Source of the DNA: Coriobacteriales bacterium
GTDB taxonomy: Bacteria; Actinomycetota; Coriobacteriia; Coriobacteriales; UBA8131
Assembly: GCA_031282085.1 (NCBI GenBank)
Contig: JAITEK010000089.1
Span: 1-11,295 of the forward strand
Direction: 5' to 3'
DNA: 11,295 nt
Below, piece by piece: positions 1 through 5,709 of the stretch. The translations under genes were made by a program, and so were the position numbers. How positions within the stretch are numbered: the stretch's first letter is position 1; each line of letters begins with the position of its first letter. Under the pieces are notes generated by a model. That model did not search any database. It was not told the DNA's origin and saw nothing but the letters and a program-made list of their open reading frames with translations.

Positions 1-102
1 GATCGAGAGGTTGGCGGGCGTGATGCCGATGCGCTCCGCAAGCTCACCGGCGCTCATCTTGCGCTTTGCCATCATCACGTCTATATGCAGCCTGATGCCC
101 AT
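1..102 (-). CDS. Small Cro/C1-type HTH regulator, YozG-like (3' part outside window)
   Basis: The first 34 residues of a small helix-turn-helix DNA-binding protein are visible, starting MGIRLHIDVMMAKRKMSAGE; the rest lies beyond the left edge. The KRKMSAGELAERIGITPANL stretch (about residues 13-32) is the first three helices of a Cro/C1 fold, with the recognition helix around ITPANLSI. The spacing matches the roughly 70-residue YozG/YvaO-like regulators that accompany DUF2975 proteins. The ATG follows an AGAAGG ribosome binding site. It starts 24 bp downstream of the DUF2975 gene on the same strand, so the two are very probably co-transcribed. In such pairs the regulator is thought to control its own operon, perhaps with the membrane partner modulating it; that role is inference. 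Only the helix-turn-helix identity and pairing are well supported. Confidence 0.85.
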   Translation of the reverse strand, partial: MGIRLHIDVMMAKRKMSAGELAERIGITPANLSI

Positions 103-126
103 GCGGATTCCTTCTACCTCTCGCCA

Positions 127-582
127 TTAGATGGTGTAATCGTTCTCGTCCTGCAACTCAACAGCGGCAGCGAACAGGTTCTTCATCGCGCGCAGCACCA
201 CACCGAAGAACGCCGCGATAACCGCGAGCGCAAAGAAGGTCAGGGAGACAAAGGCGCTGATGGTGAGCACAAGCGCGGCCGCAAAGCAGGCCCATGAGAT
301 GATGCGGAGGCGCCGGACGTTGCCGTGCGTGAACACCTCGTCGCGCTTAACGGCGGCCAACAGCCGGTCGAGCGCAACAAGCGCCACATACGTCGGCGCG
401 CAGAACGCATAGTACGCAGGCAGCAGCAACAGGATGTTCTGCGCATGGACAAAGGCGCGCCCCACAAAGAAGTCCCCCGCACACAAAAACGGCAACGCGA
501 TGCCCAAAGCCACTCCGAGCGCCATGATAACGCGTGTAGCAACCTGCGAAAGAACAACCGACCGATCCGTACTCCAAGCCAT
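127..582 (-). CDS. DUF2975 family four-helix membrane protein
   Basis: The 151-residue protein has four hydrophobic segments, at about residues 15-34, 50-71, 94-112 and 113-132, and should sit in the cytoplasmic membrane. DUF2975 hallmarks are the N-terminal W-S-T-D-R-S and L-S pattern, a charged loop with VFTHGNVRRLRIISW (83-97) between helices 2 and 3, and the C-terminal ELQDENDYTI (142-151). Biochemical function of the family is unknown; members are usually encoded next to a small Cro/C1 regulator, as here. The start at 582 was chosen because an AGAGAGG ribosome binding site lies 9-10 nt upstream and the protein then begins like its family. An in-frame ATG at 609 would add nine residues and has a poorer upstream sequence. 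Family assignment is firm; function is open. Confidence 0.85.
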   Translation of the reverse strand: MAWSTDRSVVLSQVATRVIMALGVALGIALPFLCAGDFFVGRAFVHAQNILLLLPAYYAFCAPTYVALVALDRLLAAVKRDEVFTHGNVRRLRIISWACFAAALVLTISAFVSLTFFALAVIAAFFGVVLRAMKNLFAAAVELQDENDYTI

Positions 583-627
583 AAGGCCATTCCTCTCTCT
601 ACTTCTCATTCAAGACCATCAGAGAGG

Positions 628-656
628 ATGGTAACGCAAGTTATCCCGTTTATCAA
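628..656 (-). promoter_or_regulatory. Possible promoter of the DUF2975-HTH operon
   Basis: On the minus strand a TTGATA hexamer (651-656) and a TACCAT hexamer (628-633) are separated by exactly 17 bp. Transcription would begin near 621, about 40 nt before the chosen start at 582. The -10 box matches the consensus only at its most conserved positions, and the region is A+T-rich, so other pairings are possible. Confidence 0.3.
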
Positions 657-710
657 TACTTTTTTATCGAATAACAATAAAACAGTCGCGTCCAGTCATC
701 AAATCGCCCC

Positions 711-959
711 GTCATTCTGGGTCCGAGCGCCCGGACAAGGCTCCAGTGGAGCCTTGTCAGCGAAGGACGGGTGAAGCGCTTGCGCGAACCTACGGGTCTT
801 GTCCCAGAATCCACCGCAAGCGATAGCGAGCGACGTAAAAAGAGCGTGCGCAGCACGCGACACACGATTGTTGCGGCAACCGTGTGTCGCGCTGCGCGCT
901 CTCAGTATGGGGATGGCCGCTGCACGACCAAAGATTCCCGGGCAAGCCCGGGAATGACA
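711..959. repeat. Composite palindromic intergenic repeat, element 1
   Basis: A chain of inverted repeats fills most of the gap between the DUF2975 and AAA genes. ATTCTGGG (714-721) and CCCAGAAT (803-810) are complementary outer arms around an 81-nt insert. The insert contains a perfect 11-bp stem (734-744 with 748-758, loop AGT). A tail module follows (811-866) with GCGTGC-GCA-GCACGC, and it meets an inverted, slightly shorter copy of itself: CGACACACG (858-866) pairs with CGTGTGTCG (881-889), enclosing GTTGC-G-GCAAC. The last part is a perfect 10-bp stem with a 2-nt loop (934-943 with 946-955). The outer hairpin arms and the tail recur at 3532-3724 and 10925-11132 in the same orientation. 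No protein is supported here. The material resembles REP/BIME-type intergenic repeats, though I cannot name the family. Confidence 0.85.
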
Positions 960-989
960 GTCGAGTACACCGGAAACAAGCAGCATCTG

Positions 990-1058
990 AATAGTCGGTA
1001 ATAGACGACCCGAATAATCGGAAATAGACAACCTCAATAGTCGGAAGTACTGCTATAC
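990..1058 (+). repeat. Three tandem 23-bp direct repeats upstream of the AAA ATPase gene
   Basis: Units start at 990, 1013 and 1036, each exactly 23 bp and each opening with AATARTCGG followed by an A-rich segment. Units 1 and 2 are alike throughout (AATAGACRAC in the middle). Unit 3 matches for its first 11 bases and then turns into the -10 region of the promoter. The period is about two helical turns, so identical faces of the DNA are presented, as expected of operator arrays. Nothing similar occurs at the other genes in the window. A regulator-binding role, possibly autoregulation, is inference. Confidence 0.8.
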
Positions 1059-1059
1059 T
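1051..1059 (+). promoter_or_regulatory. Extended -10 promoter of the AAA ATPase gene
   Basis: TGC-TATACT (1051-1059) is a TGn extended -10 element. The hexamer at the -35 distance (1031-1036) is poor, which is usual for extended -10 promoters. Transcription would start near 1066, leaving a leader of about 26 nt. The ribosome binding site AGGAG (1082-1086) lies 5 nt before the ATG at 1092. The third 23-bp repeat ends inside this -10 box, so a protein bound there would compete with RNA polymerase. Confidence 0.6.
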
Positions 1060-1091
1060 ATAGGCACTGAACAAGTTGATTAGGAGCAATA

Positions 1092-2339
1092 ATGAAATAC
1101 TTGAGCAGGCTAAAAGACCAAGCATTACTGCGGCAGCTAAAGAACAGTGGTGCTGTCGAGATTAAAGGGCCTAAATGGTGCGGCAAAACGACAACCGCCA
1201 AGCGATACGCCGCCAGTTTTATCAACATGGATGTCCCAGCCAACAGGGACAGGTTCGCCCTGGCACCTGATTCGGTGATGTTCGGCGACTTCCCACGTCT
1301 GGTAGATGAGTGGCAGGATGAGCCCGGTACCTGGGACGCGGCAAGAAGGATCATCGACGACAGGGGAACGCCCGGCCTCTATATCTTCACGGGATCCGCT
1401 ACCCCTGGGCAAGAGCCCTCGCACTCCGGAGTTGGAAGATTCTCGGAGTTGAGGATGCGCACCATGTCTCTCTACGAGATGGGCCGTTCAGACGGGACGG
1501 TGTCGCTCGCCGCACTTTTCAAACACAGGAAACTGGAGCCGCAAACGTCCTCTCTCGACTACGGCGGAACCATCGACATCATCTGTAAGGGAGGATGGCC
1601 GGGAACGGTTCACGCCAGCGTCAACAAATCTATGCAGATAGCGACCGACTATATTAACAATGTAATCAGGCACGACCTGAAGAAAACTACCGGAGTGGAG
1701 CATGACCCCGTGAAGTTCAGACTGTTTCTCAAGTCGTTGGCCAGGAACACCGGCACGCCCGCGCGCATCGCGACGATTGTTAATGACATCTCGCAAAGCG
1801 AAGGCGTCGCGATTTCCGATAAAACGATAGACAGCTACTTCACGGCACTGAGGAAAATCTATCTGCTTGAAGAAATCTCGGGATTCACAAAGAACCTCAG
1901 ATCCAAGTCCAGAATGCGCACCTCGCCAATCAGATATTTCACCGATACGTCTTTGGCGGTGGCCGCACTGGAGATCACCAGAAAAATGCTGTTCGAAGAC
2001 CCTCGGACAGCTGGGTTTCTATTCGAATCCGTCTGCCTGCATGACCTATTGATTTACGCAGAGGCGCTTGATGGCAAGGTTTACCAATACCACGACGACA
2101 ACGGCTTTGAAGTGGACATGATACTCAAGCTGAAAAATGGCAAATGGGCGGCGATAGAATGTAAGCTGGGTACACAAAACCATGACGAGGCCGCCGAGAA
2201 GCTGCTCGATTTACGGGCCAAAGCAAAAGAGCGAGGCGATGCACCAAGTTTCTTGATGATTGTCACCGCAACAAGTGGCGTGAGCGCGAAGCGCAAAGAC
2301 GGAGTGTACGTGGTTGCCCTGGACAACCTGAAGCCTTAA
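1092..2339 (+). CDS. AAA family ATPase with C-terminal DUF4143 domain
   Basis: The 415-residue protein is full length for the AAA_14/DUF4143 family. The N-terminal ATPase shows Walker A GPKWCGKTT (26-34), Walker B LVDEWQ (70-75), a sensor-like GLYIFTGSATP (95-105) and the family stretch HSGVGRFSELRMRTMSLYE (111-129) with candidate arginine finger residues. A linker with a winged-helix look (about 205-265) precedes the DUF4143 part. This ends in a PD-(D/E)XK-like constellation: E312 in FESVCLHDLL, D342 in GFEVDMIL and E356-x-K358 in AAIECKLG. Such proteins are cytosolic and common in gut and oral anaerobes, often in several divergent copies; their function is unknown. It is a single-gene unit with its own promoter and upstream 23-bp repeats. 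Its coding sequence is less G+C-rich than typA, suggesting transfer. The domain call is firm; nuclease activity is not shown. Confidence 0.92.
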   Translation: MKYLSRLKDQALLRQLKNSGAVEIKGPKWCGKTTTAKRYAASFINMDVPANRDRFALAPDSVMFGDFPRLVDEWQDEPGTWDAARRIIDDRGTPGLYIFTGSATPGQEPSHSGVGRFSELRMRTMSLYEMGRSDGTVSLAALFKHRKLEPQTSSLDYGGTIDIICKGGWPGTVHASVNKSMQIATDYINNVIRHDLKKTTGVEHDPVKFRLFLKSLARNTGTPARIATIVNDISQSEGVAISDKTIDSYFTALRKIYLLEEISGFTKNLRSKSRMRTSPIRYFTDTSLAVAALEITRKMLFEDPRTAGFLFESVCLHDLLIYAEALDGKVYQYHDDNGFEVDMILKLKNGKWAAIECKLGTQNHDEAAEKLLDLRAKAKERGDAPSFLMIVTATSGVSAKRKDGVYVVALDNLKP

Positions 2340-2347
2340 GGTTGTCC
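2321..2347 (+). terminator. Hairpin spanning the stop codon of the AAA ATPase gene
   Basis: GGACAACCT (2321-2329) and AGGTTGTCC (2339-2347) are a perfect 9-bp inverted repeat, with a 9-nt loop containing the TAA stop (2337-2339). No T-run follows, so it is not a textbook intrinsic terminator. It could protect the 3' end or act with other factors. Confidence 0.4.
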
Positions 2348-2374
2348 GTTGCCTCGCCTACAGCATATTTGCTT

Positions 2375-2403
2375 GAAATAAAAGTACCGCACGCGACATG
2401 CGG
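2375..2403 (-). terminator. Intrinsic terminator after the MerR-type gene
   Basis: On the minus strand, just past the stop at 2405, CCGCA...TGCGG (2387-2403) forms a stem that extends to 7 bp with one G-U pair and a 3-nt loop. It is followed by TAC and then TTTTATTTC (A-rich 2375-2383 on the plus strand). This fits a Rho-independent terminator ending the GPP34-MerR transcript and separates it from the convergent AAA gene. Confidence 0.6.
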
Positions 2404-2404
2404 C

Positions 2405-2674
2405 TCATACCATGCGGTTATCTGAAATAAAATTCTTAATCTGCGCAATCGAGTGTCCCTCGGTTTTAAGACTTTTGATTAAGGCTATCTGTTCGATTGC
2501 TTCTGTCCTCCGGTACCTTCGGGTAAGGTTTTCTTCCGCTTGCTCAAAGGGAAGCATCCCCTCCTCCGTATAGAATTTGAGCGTGCTATAGCGAACGCCC
2601 GTCAGGCGGACCAACTCGCCGATTGTTACCAACTCCGACGATTCAATGGTGGACATGCTTCTTTGACGCGACAT
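2405..2674 (-). CDS. Minimal MerR-type transcriptional regulator
   Basis: The 89-residue protein is little more than a MerR DNA-binding domain. The helix-turn-helix TIGELVRLTGVRYSTLKFYT spans about residues 17-36, followed by the wing with NLTRRYRRTEAIEQIALIKSL (49-69) and a last helix, HSIAQIKNFI (74-83). It lacks the long dimerisation helix and the C-terminal effector domain of classical MerR proteins and has no cysteine, so metal sensing is unlikely. The ATG follows GGAGAG at a 6-nt spacing; an internal ATG at 2656 lacks so good a site. It lies 81 bp downstream of the GPP34-family gene on the same strand and is probably co-transcribed with it. It may regulate that operon or serve as a small helper like phage excisionase proteins; the sequence does not decide between these. 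Confidence 0.88.
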   Translation of the reverse strand: MSRQRSMSTIESSELVTIGELVRLTGVRYSTLKFYTEEGMLPFEQAEENLTRRYRRTEAIEQIALIKSLKTEGHSIAQIKNFISDNRMV

Positions 2675-2755
2675 TGTGTACTCTCCACTGAGATTCTGCG
2701 CAACATTCCTGGGCAGTCGACAGAAACCGATAGCTGTGGATTCGTTGCAGGGTAC

Positions 2756-3427
2756 TTACGTAACGGCGTTCACGGTTATCGTTATTACCGCGTACACGGC
2801 GGTAATTTCATCAAGCACTTGCTTTACGGAAGCAGACGCCTCGCGTTCCCGCACTTCCCTGAGTCGCTTTTTCAGGGTCTCCTTCTCGACCTTGCTGAAA
2901 TAGTCGCGGATAAGACCGCTTTTATCCAGAAATGCCGCCAGGCAAAGAGTCTCGTCTGCCACAACGCCCTCCTCAAGGAACTCGGCGCGGAGCTTTTCGA
3001 TGGCCCGCGTAACTGCCTCCGGCTTCGGCGCATATCTTGTCTTGTTCTTCAGCAACCCCTGGTCGGTTAACTCATCCGCACAATTCGCTGCAACCAAAGA
3101 AGCGCCAATCGTTGCCATCAGCTCATCGGGCAGTTTGTGATTCAACCCTAGCAGATAGGATTCCGCGAGACCCTTTATATTTTTGGGTTTCTTAAAAGAC
3201 GCCAATGCCTCATACAGCGGTTTAAGATATGGCAGAGAATCGTCCCACGGTCTTACGACAACAAACCGCTTCTTCTCGTCACGCGCAATAAGGCCCTGCT
3301 CCACCAGTTCCGCAATCCCACCGACGAGCAGACAGGCGGCGACTTCGTCGGATTTGAAGGATTTGGGATTGCCCTTGTCGTTGACTGCGCAAAGATAGTA
3401 CTCCTGCGTATAGGATAACGTTTGCAT
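2756..3427 (-). CDS. GPP34 (Golgi phosphoprotein 3-like) family protein
   Basis: The 223-residue soluble protein resembles the GPP34 fold. Its N-terminal LSYTQEYYLCAVNDKG and the following EVAACLLVGGIAELVEQGLI (about 28-47) match the family's opening helix, acidic turn and hydrophobic helix ending in a Gly. Then come a short DEKKRFVVV strand, a helical middle with KNIKGLAESYLLG (about 82-94), and a helical C-terminal part ending in the hydrophobic VYAVITITVNAVT. Eukaryotic GPP34 proteins bind phosphatidylinositol-4-phosphate; the bacterial members are uncharacterised, and lipid binding here is only inference. The start has GGGAGG at 7 nt. It is first in a two-gene unit with the MerR-type regulator. 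Its A+T-richer composition matches the AAA gene across the convergent gap rather than typA. The family call rests on pattern recognition and is moderately sure. Confidence 0.72.
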   Translation of the reverse strand: MQTLSYTQEYYLCAVNDKGNPKSFKSDEVAACLLVGGIAELVEQGLIARDEKKRFVVVRPWDDSLPYLKPLYEALASFKKPKNIKGLAESYLLGLNHKLPDELMATIGASLVAANCADELTDQGLLKNKTRYAPKPEAVTRAIEKLRAEFLEEGVVADETLCLAAFLDKSGLIRDYFSKVEKETLKKRLREVREREASASVKQVLDEITAVYAVITITVNAVT

Positions 3428-3444
3428 TTTGTGGCCTCCCTCTC

Positions 3445-3465
3445 ACTTACTACTTACTACTTATG
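3445..3465. repeat. Three tandem 7-bp repeats in the GPP34 gene leader
   Basis: ACTTACT occurs at 3445-3451 and 3452-3458, with ACTTATG at 3459-3465. The array lies 18 nt upstream of the GPP34-family start codon, between its likely promoter and its ribosome binding site. It could be a slippage-prone tract or a binding site; nothing in the sequence decides. Confidence 0.6.
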
Positions 3466-3531
3466 ATTTAAGCATCGTAGCAAGCTAGGGTATGTTTTGC
3501 AAGGACATCAGTACGTTGTGCCCCCTGTTGC

Positions 3532-3724
3532 GTCACGGGAGCGCTACGCGCTTACACGGCGCTTTGTGGCTCCGGCAGCCAGTGCCGCCGGGTGGATGCT
3601 GGCATAAAGCCAGCATGACGGACGCTTTGCTGCTCGTCATTCTGGGTTTATCCCAGAATCCACCGCGAGCGCCAGCGCGCAAACTATAAAGAGCGTGCGC
3701 AGCACGCGACACACGGTTGCGCAA
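3532..3724. repeat. Composite palindromic intergenic repeat, element 2
   Basis: Two hairpins in opposite orientation are joined. ATGCTGGC-ATAAA-GCCAGCAT (3596-3616) is flanked by GG and GAC; ATTCTGGG-TTTAT-CCCAGAAT (3639-3659) is flanked by GTC and CC, the mirror-image context. Upstream is a module of about 60 bp beginning TCACGGGAGCGCTACGCG, which recurs with substitutions in element 3 at 10925-10986. Downstream is the tail (about 3660-3722) with GCGTGC-GCA-GCACGC and CGACACACGG, shared with elements 1 and 3. The element ends about 14 bp from the typA stop codon and occupies most of the GPP34-typA gap. No conserved reading frame or transposase is visible. Confidence 0.85.
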
Positions 3725-3737
3725 AAGCGCTTCCGCC

Positions 3738-5543
3738 CTACCGCGCTTTCTTGCGGTCGTTGGCGTTGAGGATGCGTTTGCGGAGGCGGATGCTTTGGGG
3801 GGTTATCTCCACCAGTTCGTCGTCCTCGATGTACTCCAGCGCTTCTTCCAGCGTAAAGGTGATGGGCGGGGTGAGCTGGATGCCCTTGTCGGCCGACGAG
3901 GAGCGCATGTTCGTGAGTTGCTTGGCCTTGGCGACGTTGACCACCATGTCTCCCTCTTTGGCGCTCTGCCCCACGATCATACCCTCGTAGCAATCCTCGC
4001 CCGGCCCGATGAACAACGAACCACGCGTTTGGAGCGTGTCGAGCGCGTAGGCCACACTTTTCTCGTTGGTCATAGCGATGAGCGAGCCGTTCTTGCGCCC
4101 CGCTAGATCCCCGCGATACGGGCCGTATTCCGAGAAGCGATGGAACAGGATGGCCTCGCCACGCGTGGCGTTGAGGATGCGCGTGCGCAACCCCATCGTC
4201 CCGCGCGTGGGTATCCGAAAGACGAGGTACGTGTGTTCCTCGCGCTGTGACATATCGACCATCTCGCCACCGGCCGAGCCAAAGACCTCAATGACCTTGC
4301 CGGCGTACTCGCTCGGAACGTCAACGGTCGCTTCCTCTATCGGCTCGGTACGGTTGCCCTGGGCATCCTTGCGCAGCAGCACGCGTGGCCGCCCCACTTC
4401 AAACTCAAAACCTTCGCGACGCATGGTCTCCATCAACACGCTCAGATGCAGCACGCCGCGGCCAGAGACCTCTGTGCCTACGCCGCTCTCGAGTGGGGTA
4501 ATGCGCATCGAGATGTTGGACTCCGCTTCGCGCGCAAGCCGCTCGTTGAGCTGCCGTGCGCCGACGATGCTGCCCTCGCGCCCCACCAGAGGACTGGTGG
4601 ACGCGGAGATGACCACGGCCATCGTCGGTTCCTCCACCTTGATCGGGTCGAGTTCGAGCGGGGTGATGCGTGAGGTGAGCATGTCGCCGATGTCCGCGTC
4701 CTCAACACCCACAACGGCAACGATGTCTCCCGCCGCCGCCTCATCGCGCTCAACGCGCCCGAGCGCCTCAAAGGTAAACAGTTGCTTGATCTGCGCGTTG
4801 TAACGCGCGCCATTGTTCTTGATGACGAGCACGCCTTCGCCTTTGCGCAGGGTACCCGAGAAGATGCGCCCGATGCCGATGCGTCCCACGTACTCGGAGT
4901 GGTCGATGGTGCACAGCTGCAGGGCCAGCGGTCCGGTGGGGTCCACGTCGGGGGTCGGCACATGGGCAAGGATGGTGTCGAGCAGCGGAATCATGTCGCT
5001 GTTGCCGTCATCGGGTTCGTAACGCGCGAAGCCGTTTATCGCCGAGGTGTAGACCGTGGGGAAGTCGAGCTGCTCATCGGTGGCCTCAAGCTCAAGCATG
5101 AGGTCGAAGACCGCATCGAGCACCTCATGAGGACGCGCGCCCGGGCGGTCGACCTTGTTGATGACGACGATGGGCTTGAGTCCCAGCTCCAGGGCGTGGC
5201 GCAACACAAAGCGCGTCTGCGGCATGGGCCCCTCAAAGGCGTCCACGATGAGCAGGGCGCCGTCGGCCATCTTGAGCACGCGCTCAACCTCACCACCAAA
5301 GTCGGCGTGACCCGGCGTGTCGATGACGTTGATCTTGGTGTCGTTGTAGGTAATCGCTATGTTCTTGGCGAGTATCGTGATGCCCCGCTCGCGCTCCTGG
5401 TCGTTGGAGTCGAGCACGCGCTCGGCGACTTGCTGATTGTCGCGGAACACCCCCGTCGCATAAAGCAAACGGTCGACCAGGGTAGTTTTGCCATGGTCGA
5501 CGTGCGCGATGATGGCGATATTGCGTATACGGTTCTGAAGCAT
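3738..5543 (-). CDS. typA: Ribosome-associated translational GTPase TypA/BipA
   Basis: The 601-residue protein has the complete TypA/BipA length and order. The N-terminal GTPase carries G1 AHVDHGKTT (13-21), the switch region RERGITI (51-57), G3 DTPGHADF (75-82) and G4 NKVDRPGA (129-136). Domain II, EF-G-like domains III and V and the TypA-specific C-terminal domain follow, with a basic tail (IRLRKRILNANDRKKAR). TypA binds the ribosome near the EF-G site and assists ribosome assembly and translation under stress or low temperature. The ATG at 5543 was chosen because AAAGGTGA lies 8 nt upstream. A GTG at 5555 is in frame but is part of that ribosome binding site. It follows the J-domain gene on the same strand after 166 bp filled by an inverted repeat, so it may be transcribed from either gene's promoter. 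The identification is near certain. Confidence 0.97.
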   Translation of the reverse strand: MLQNRIRNIAIIAHVDHGKTTLVDRLLYATGVFRDNQQVAERVLDSNDQERERGITILAKNIAITYNDTKINVIDTPGHADFGGEVERVLKMADGALLIVDAFEGPMPQTRFVLRHALELGLKPIVVINKVDRPGARPHEVLDAVFDLMLELEATDEQLDFPTVYTSAINGFARYEPDDGNSDMIPLLDTILAHVPTPDVDPTGPLALQLCTIDHSEYVGRIGIGRIFSGTLRKGEGVLVIKNNGARYNAQIKQLFTFEALGRVERDEAAAGDIVAVVGVEDADIGDMLTSRITPLELDPIKVEEPTMAVVISASTSPLVGREGSIVGARQLNERLAREAESNISMRITPLESGVGTEVSGRGVLHLSVLMETMRREGFEFEVGRPRVLLRKDAQGNRTEPIEEATVDVPSEYAGKVIEVFGSAGGEMVDMSQREEHTYLVFRIPTRGTMGLRTRILNATRGEAILFHRFSEYGPYRGDLAGRKNGSLIAMTNEKSVAYALDTLQTRGSLFIGPGEDCYEGMIVGQSAKEGDMVVNVAKAKQLTNMRSSSADKGIQLTPPITFTLEEALEYIEDDELVEITPQSIRLRKRILNANDRKKAR

Positions 5544-5566
5544 ACTGTGGTTCACCTTTCATTCAA

Positions 5567-5694
5567 TGGGACAGTGGAACAGAGGGGACGGGGCTGGGAC
5601 AGAGGGGACGGGGCAACTGTCCCACATGATGACACGCTCTCGACGCAGCAACAACCTCCCCCGGTGGGCCTGTTGCCCCGTCCCCTCTGTTCCA
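5567..5694. repeat. 20-bp tandem pair plus inverted copy in the typA leader
   Basis: TGGAACAGAGGGGACGGGGC (5575-5594) is followed without gap by a copy with one changed base (5595-5614). The exact reverse complement of the first copy lies at 5675-5694. A partial unit, TGGGACAG, precedes them at 5567-5574, and CTGTCCCA (5617-5624) can pair with either TGGGACAG. In the minus-strand transcript the copy nearest the J-domain gene can pair with either of the two others: 20 bp perfectly with the outer one, or 23 bp with one mismatch with the inner one. The array ends 6 nt before the typA ribosome binding site region. Similar GGGACAGAGGGGACGG motifs are familiar to me as intergenic repeats in many bacteria; their role is unknown. 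Confidence 0.85.
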
Positions 5695-5709
5695 CCTTTC
5701 TTTGCAATC

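Noticed and set aside
990..1058. CRISPR array
   Set aside because: The units are directly adjacent with no spacers, only three are present, and no cas gene is visible.
3533..3724. Small minus-strand frames over the repeat elements, with peptides such as RAAHAL...GGFWDK
   Set aside because: The same peptide appears from elements 1, 2 and 3 because the DNA repeats, in frames broken differently each time. This reflects conserved palindromic DNA, not a conserved protein.
5544..5555. GTG start for typA
   Set aside because: The GTG is part of the AAAGGTGA ribosome binding site of the better ATG at 5543, and the protein then starts as the family does.
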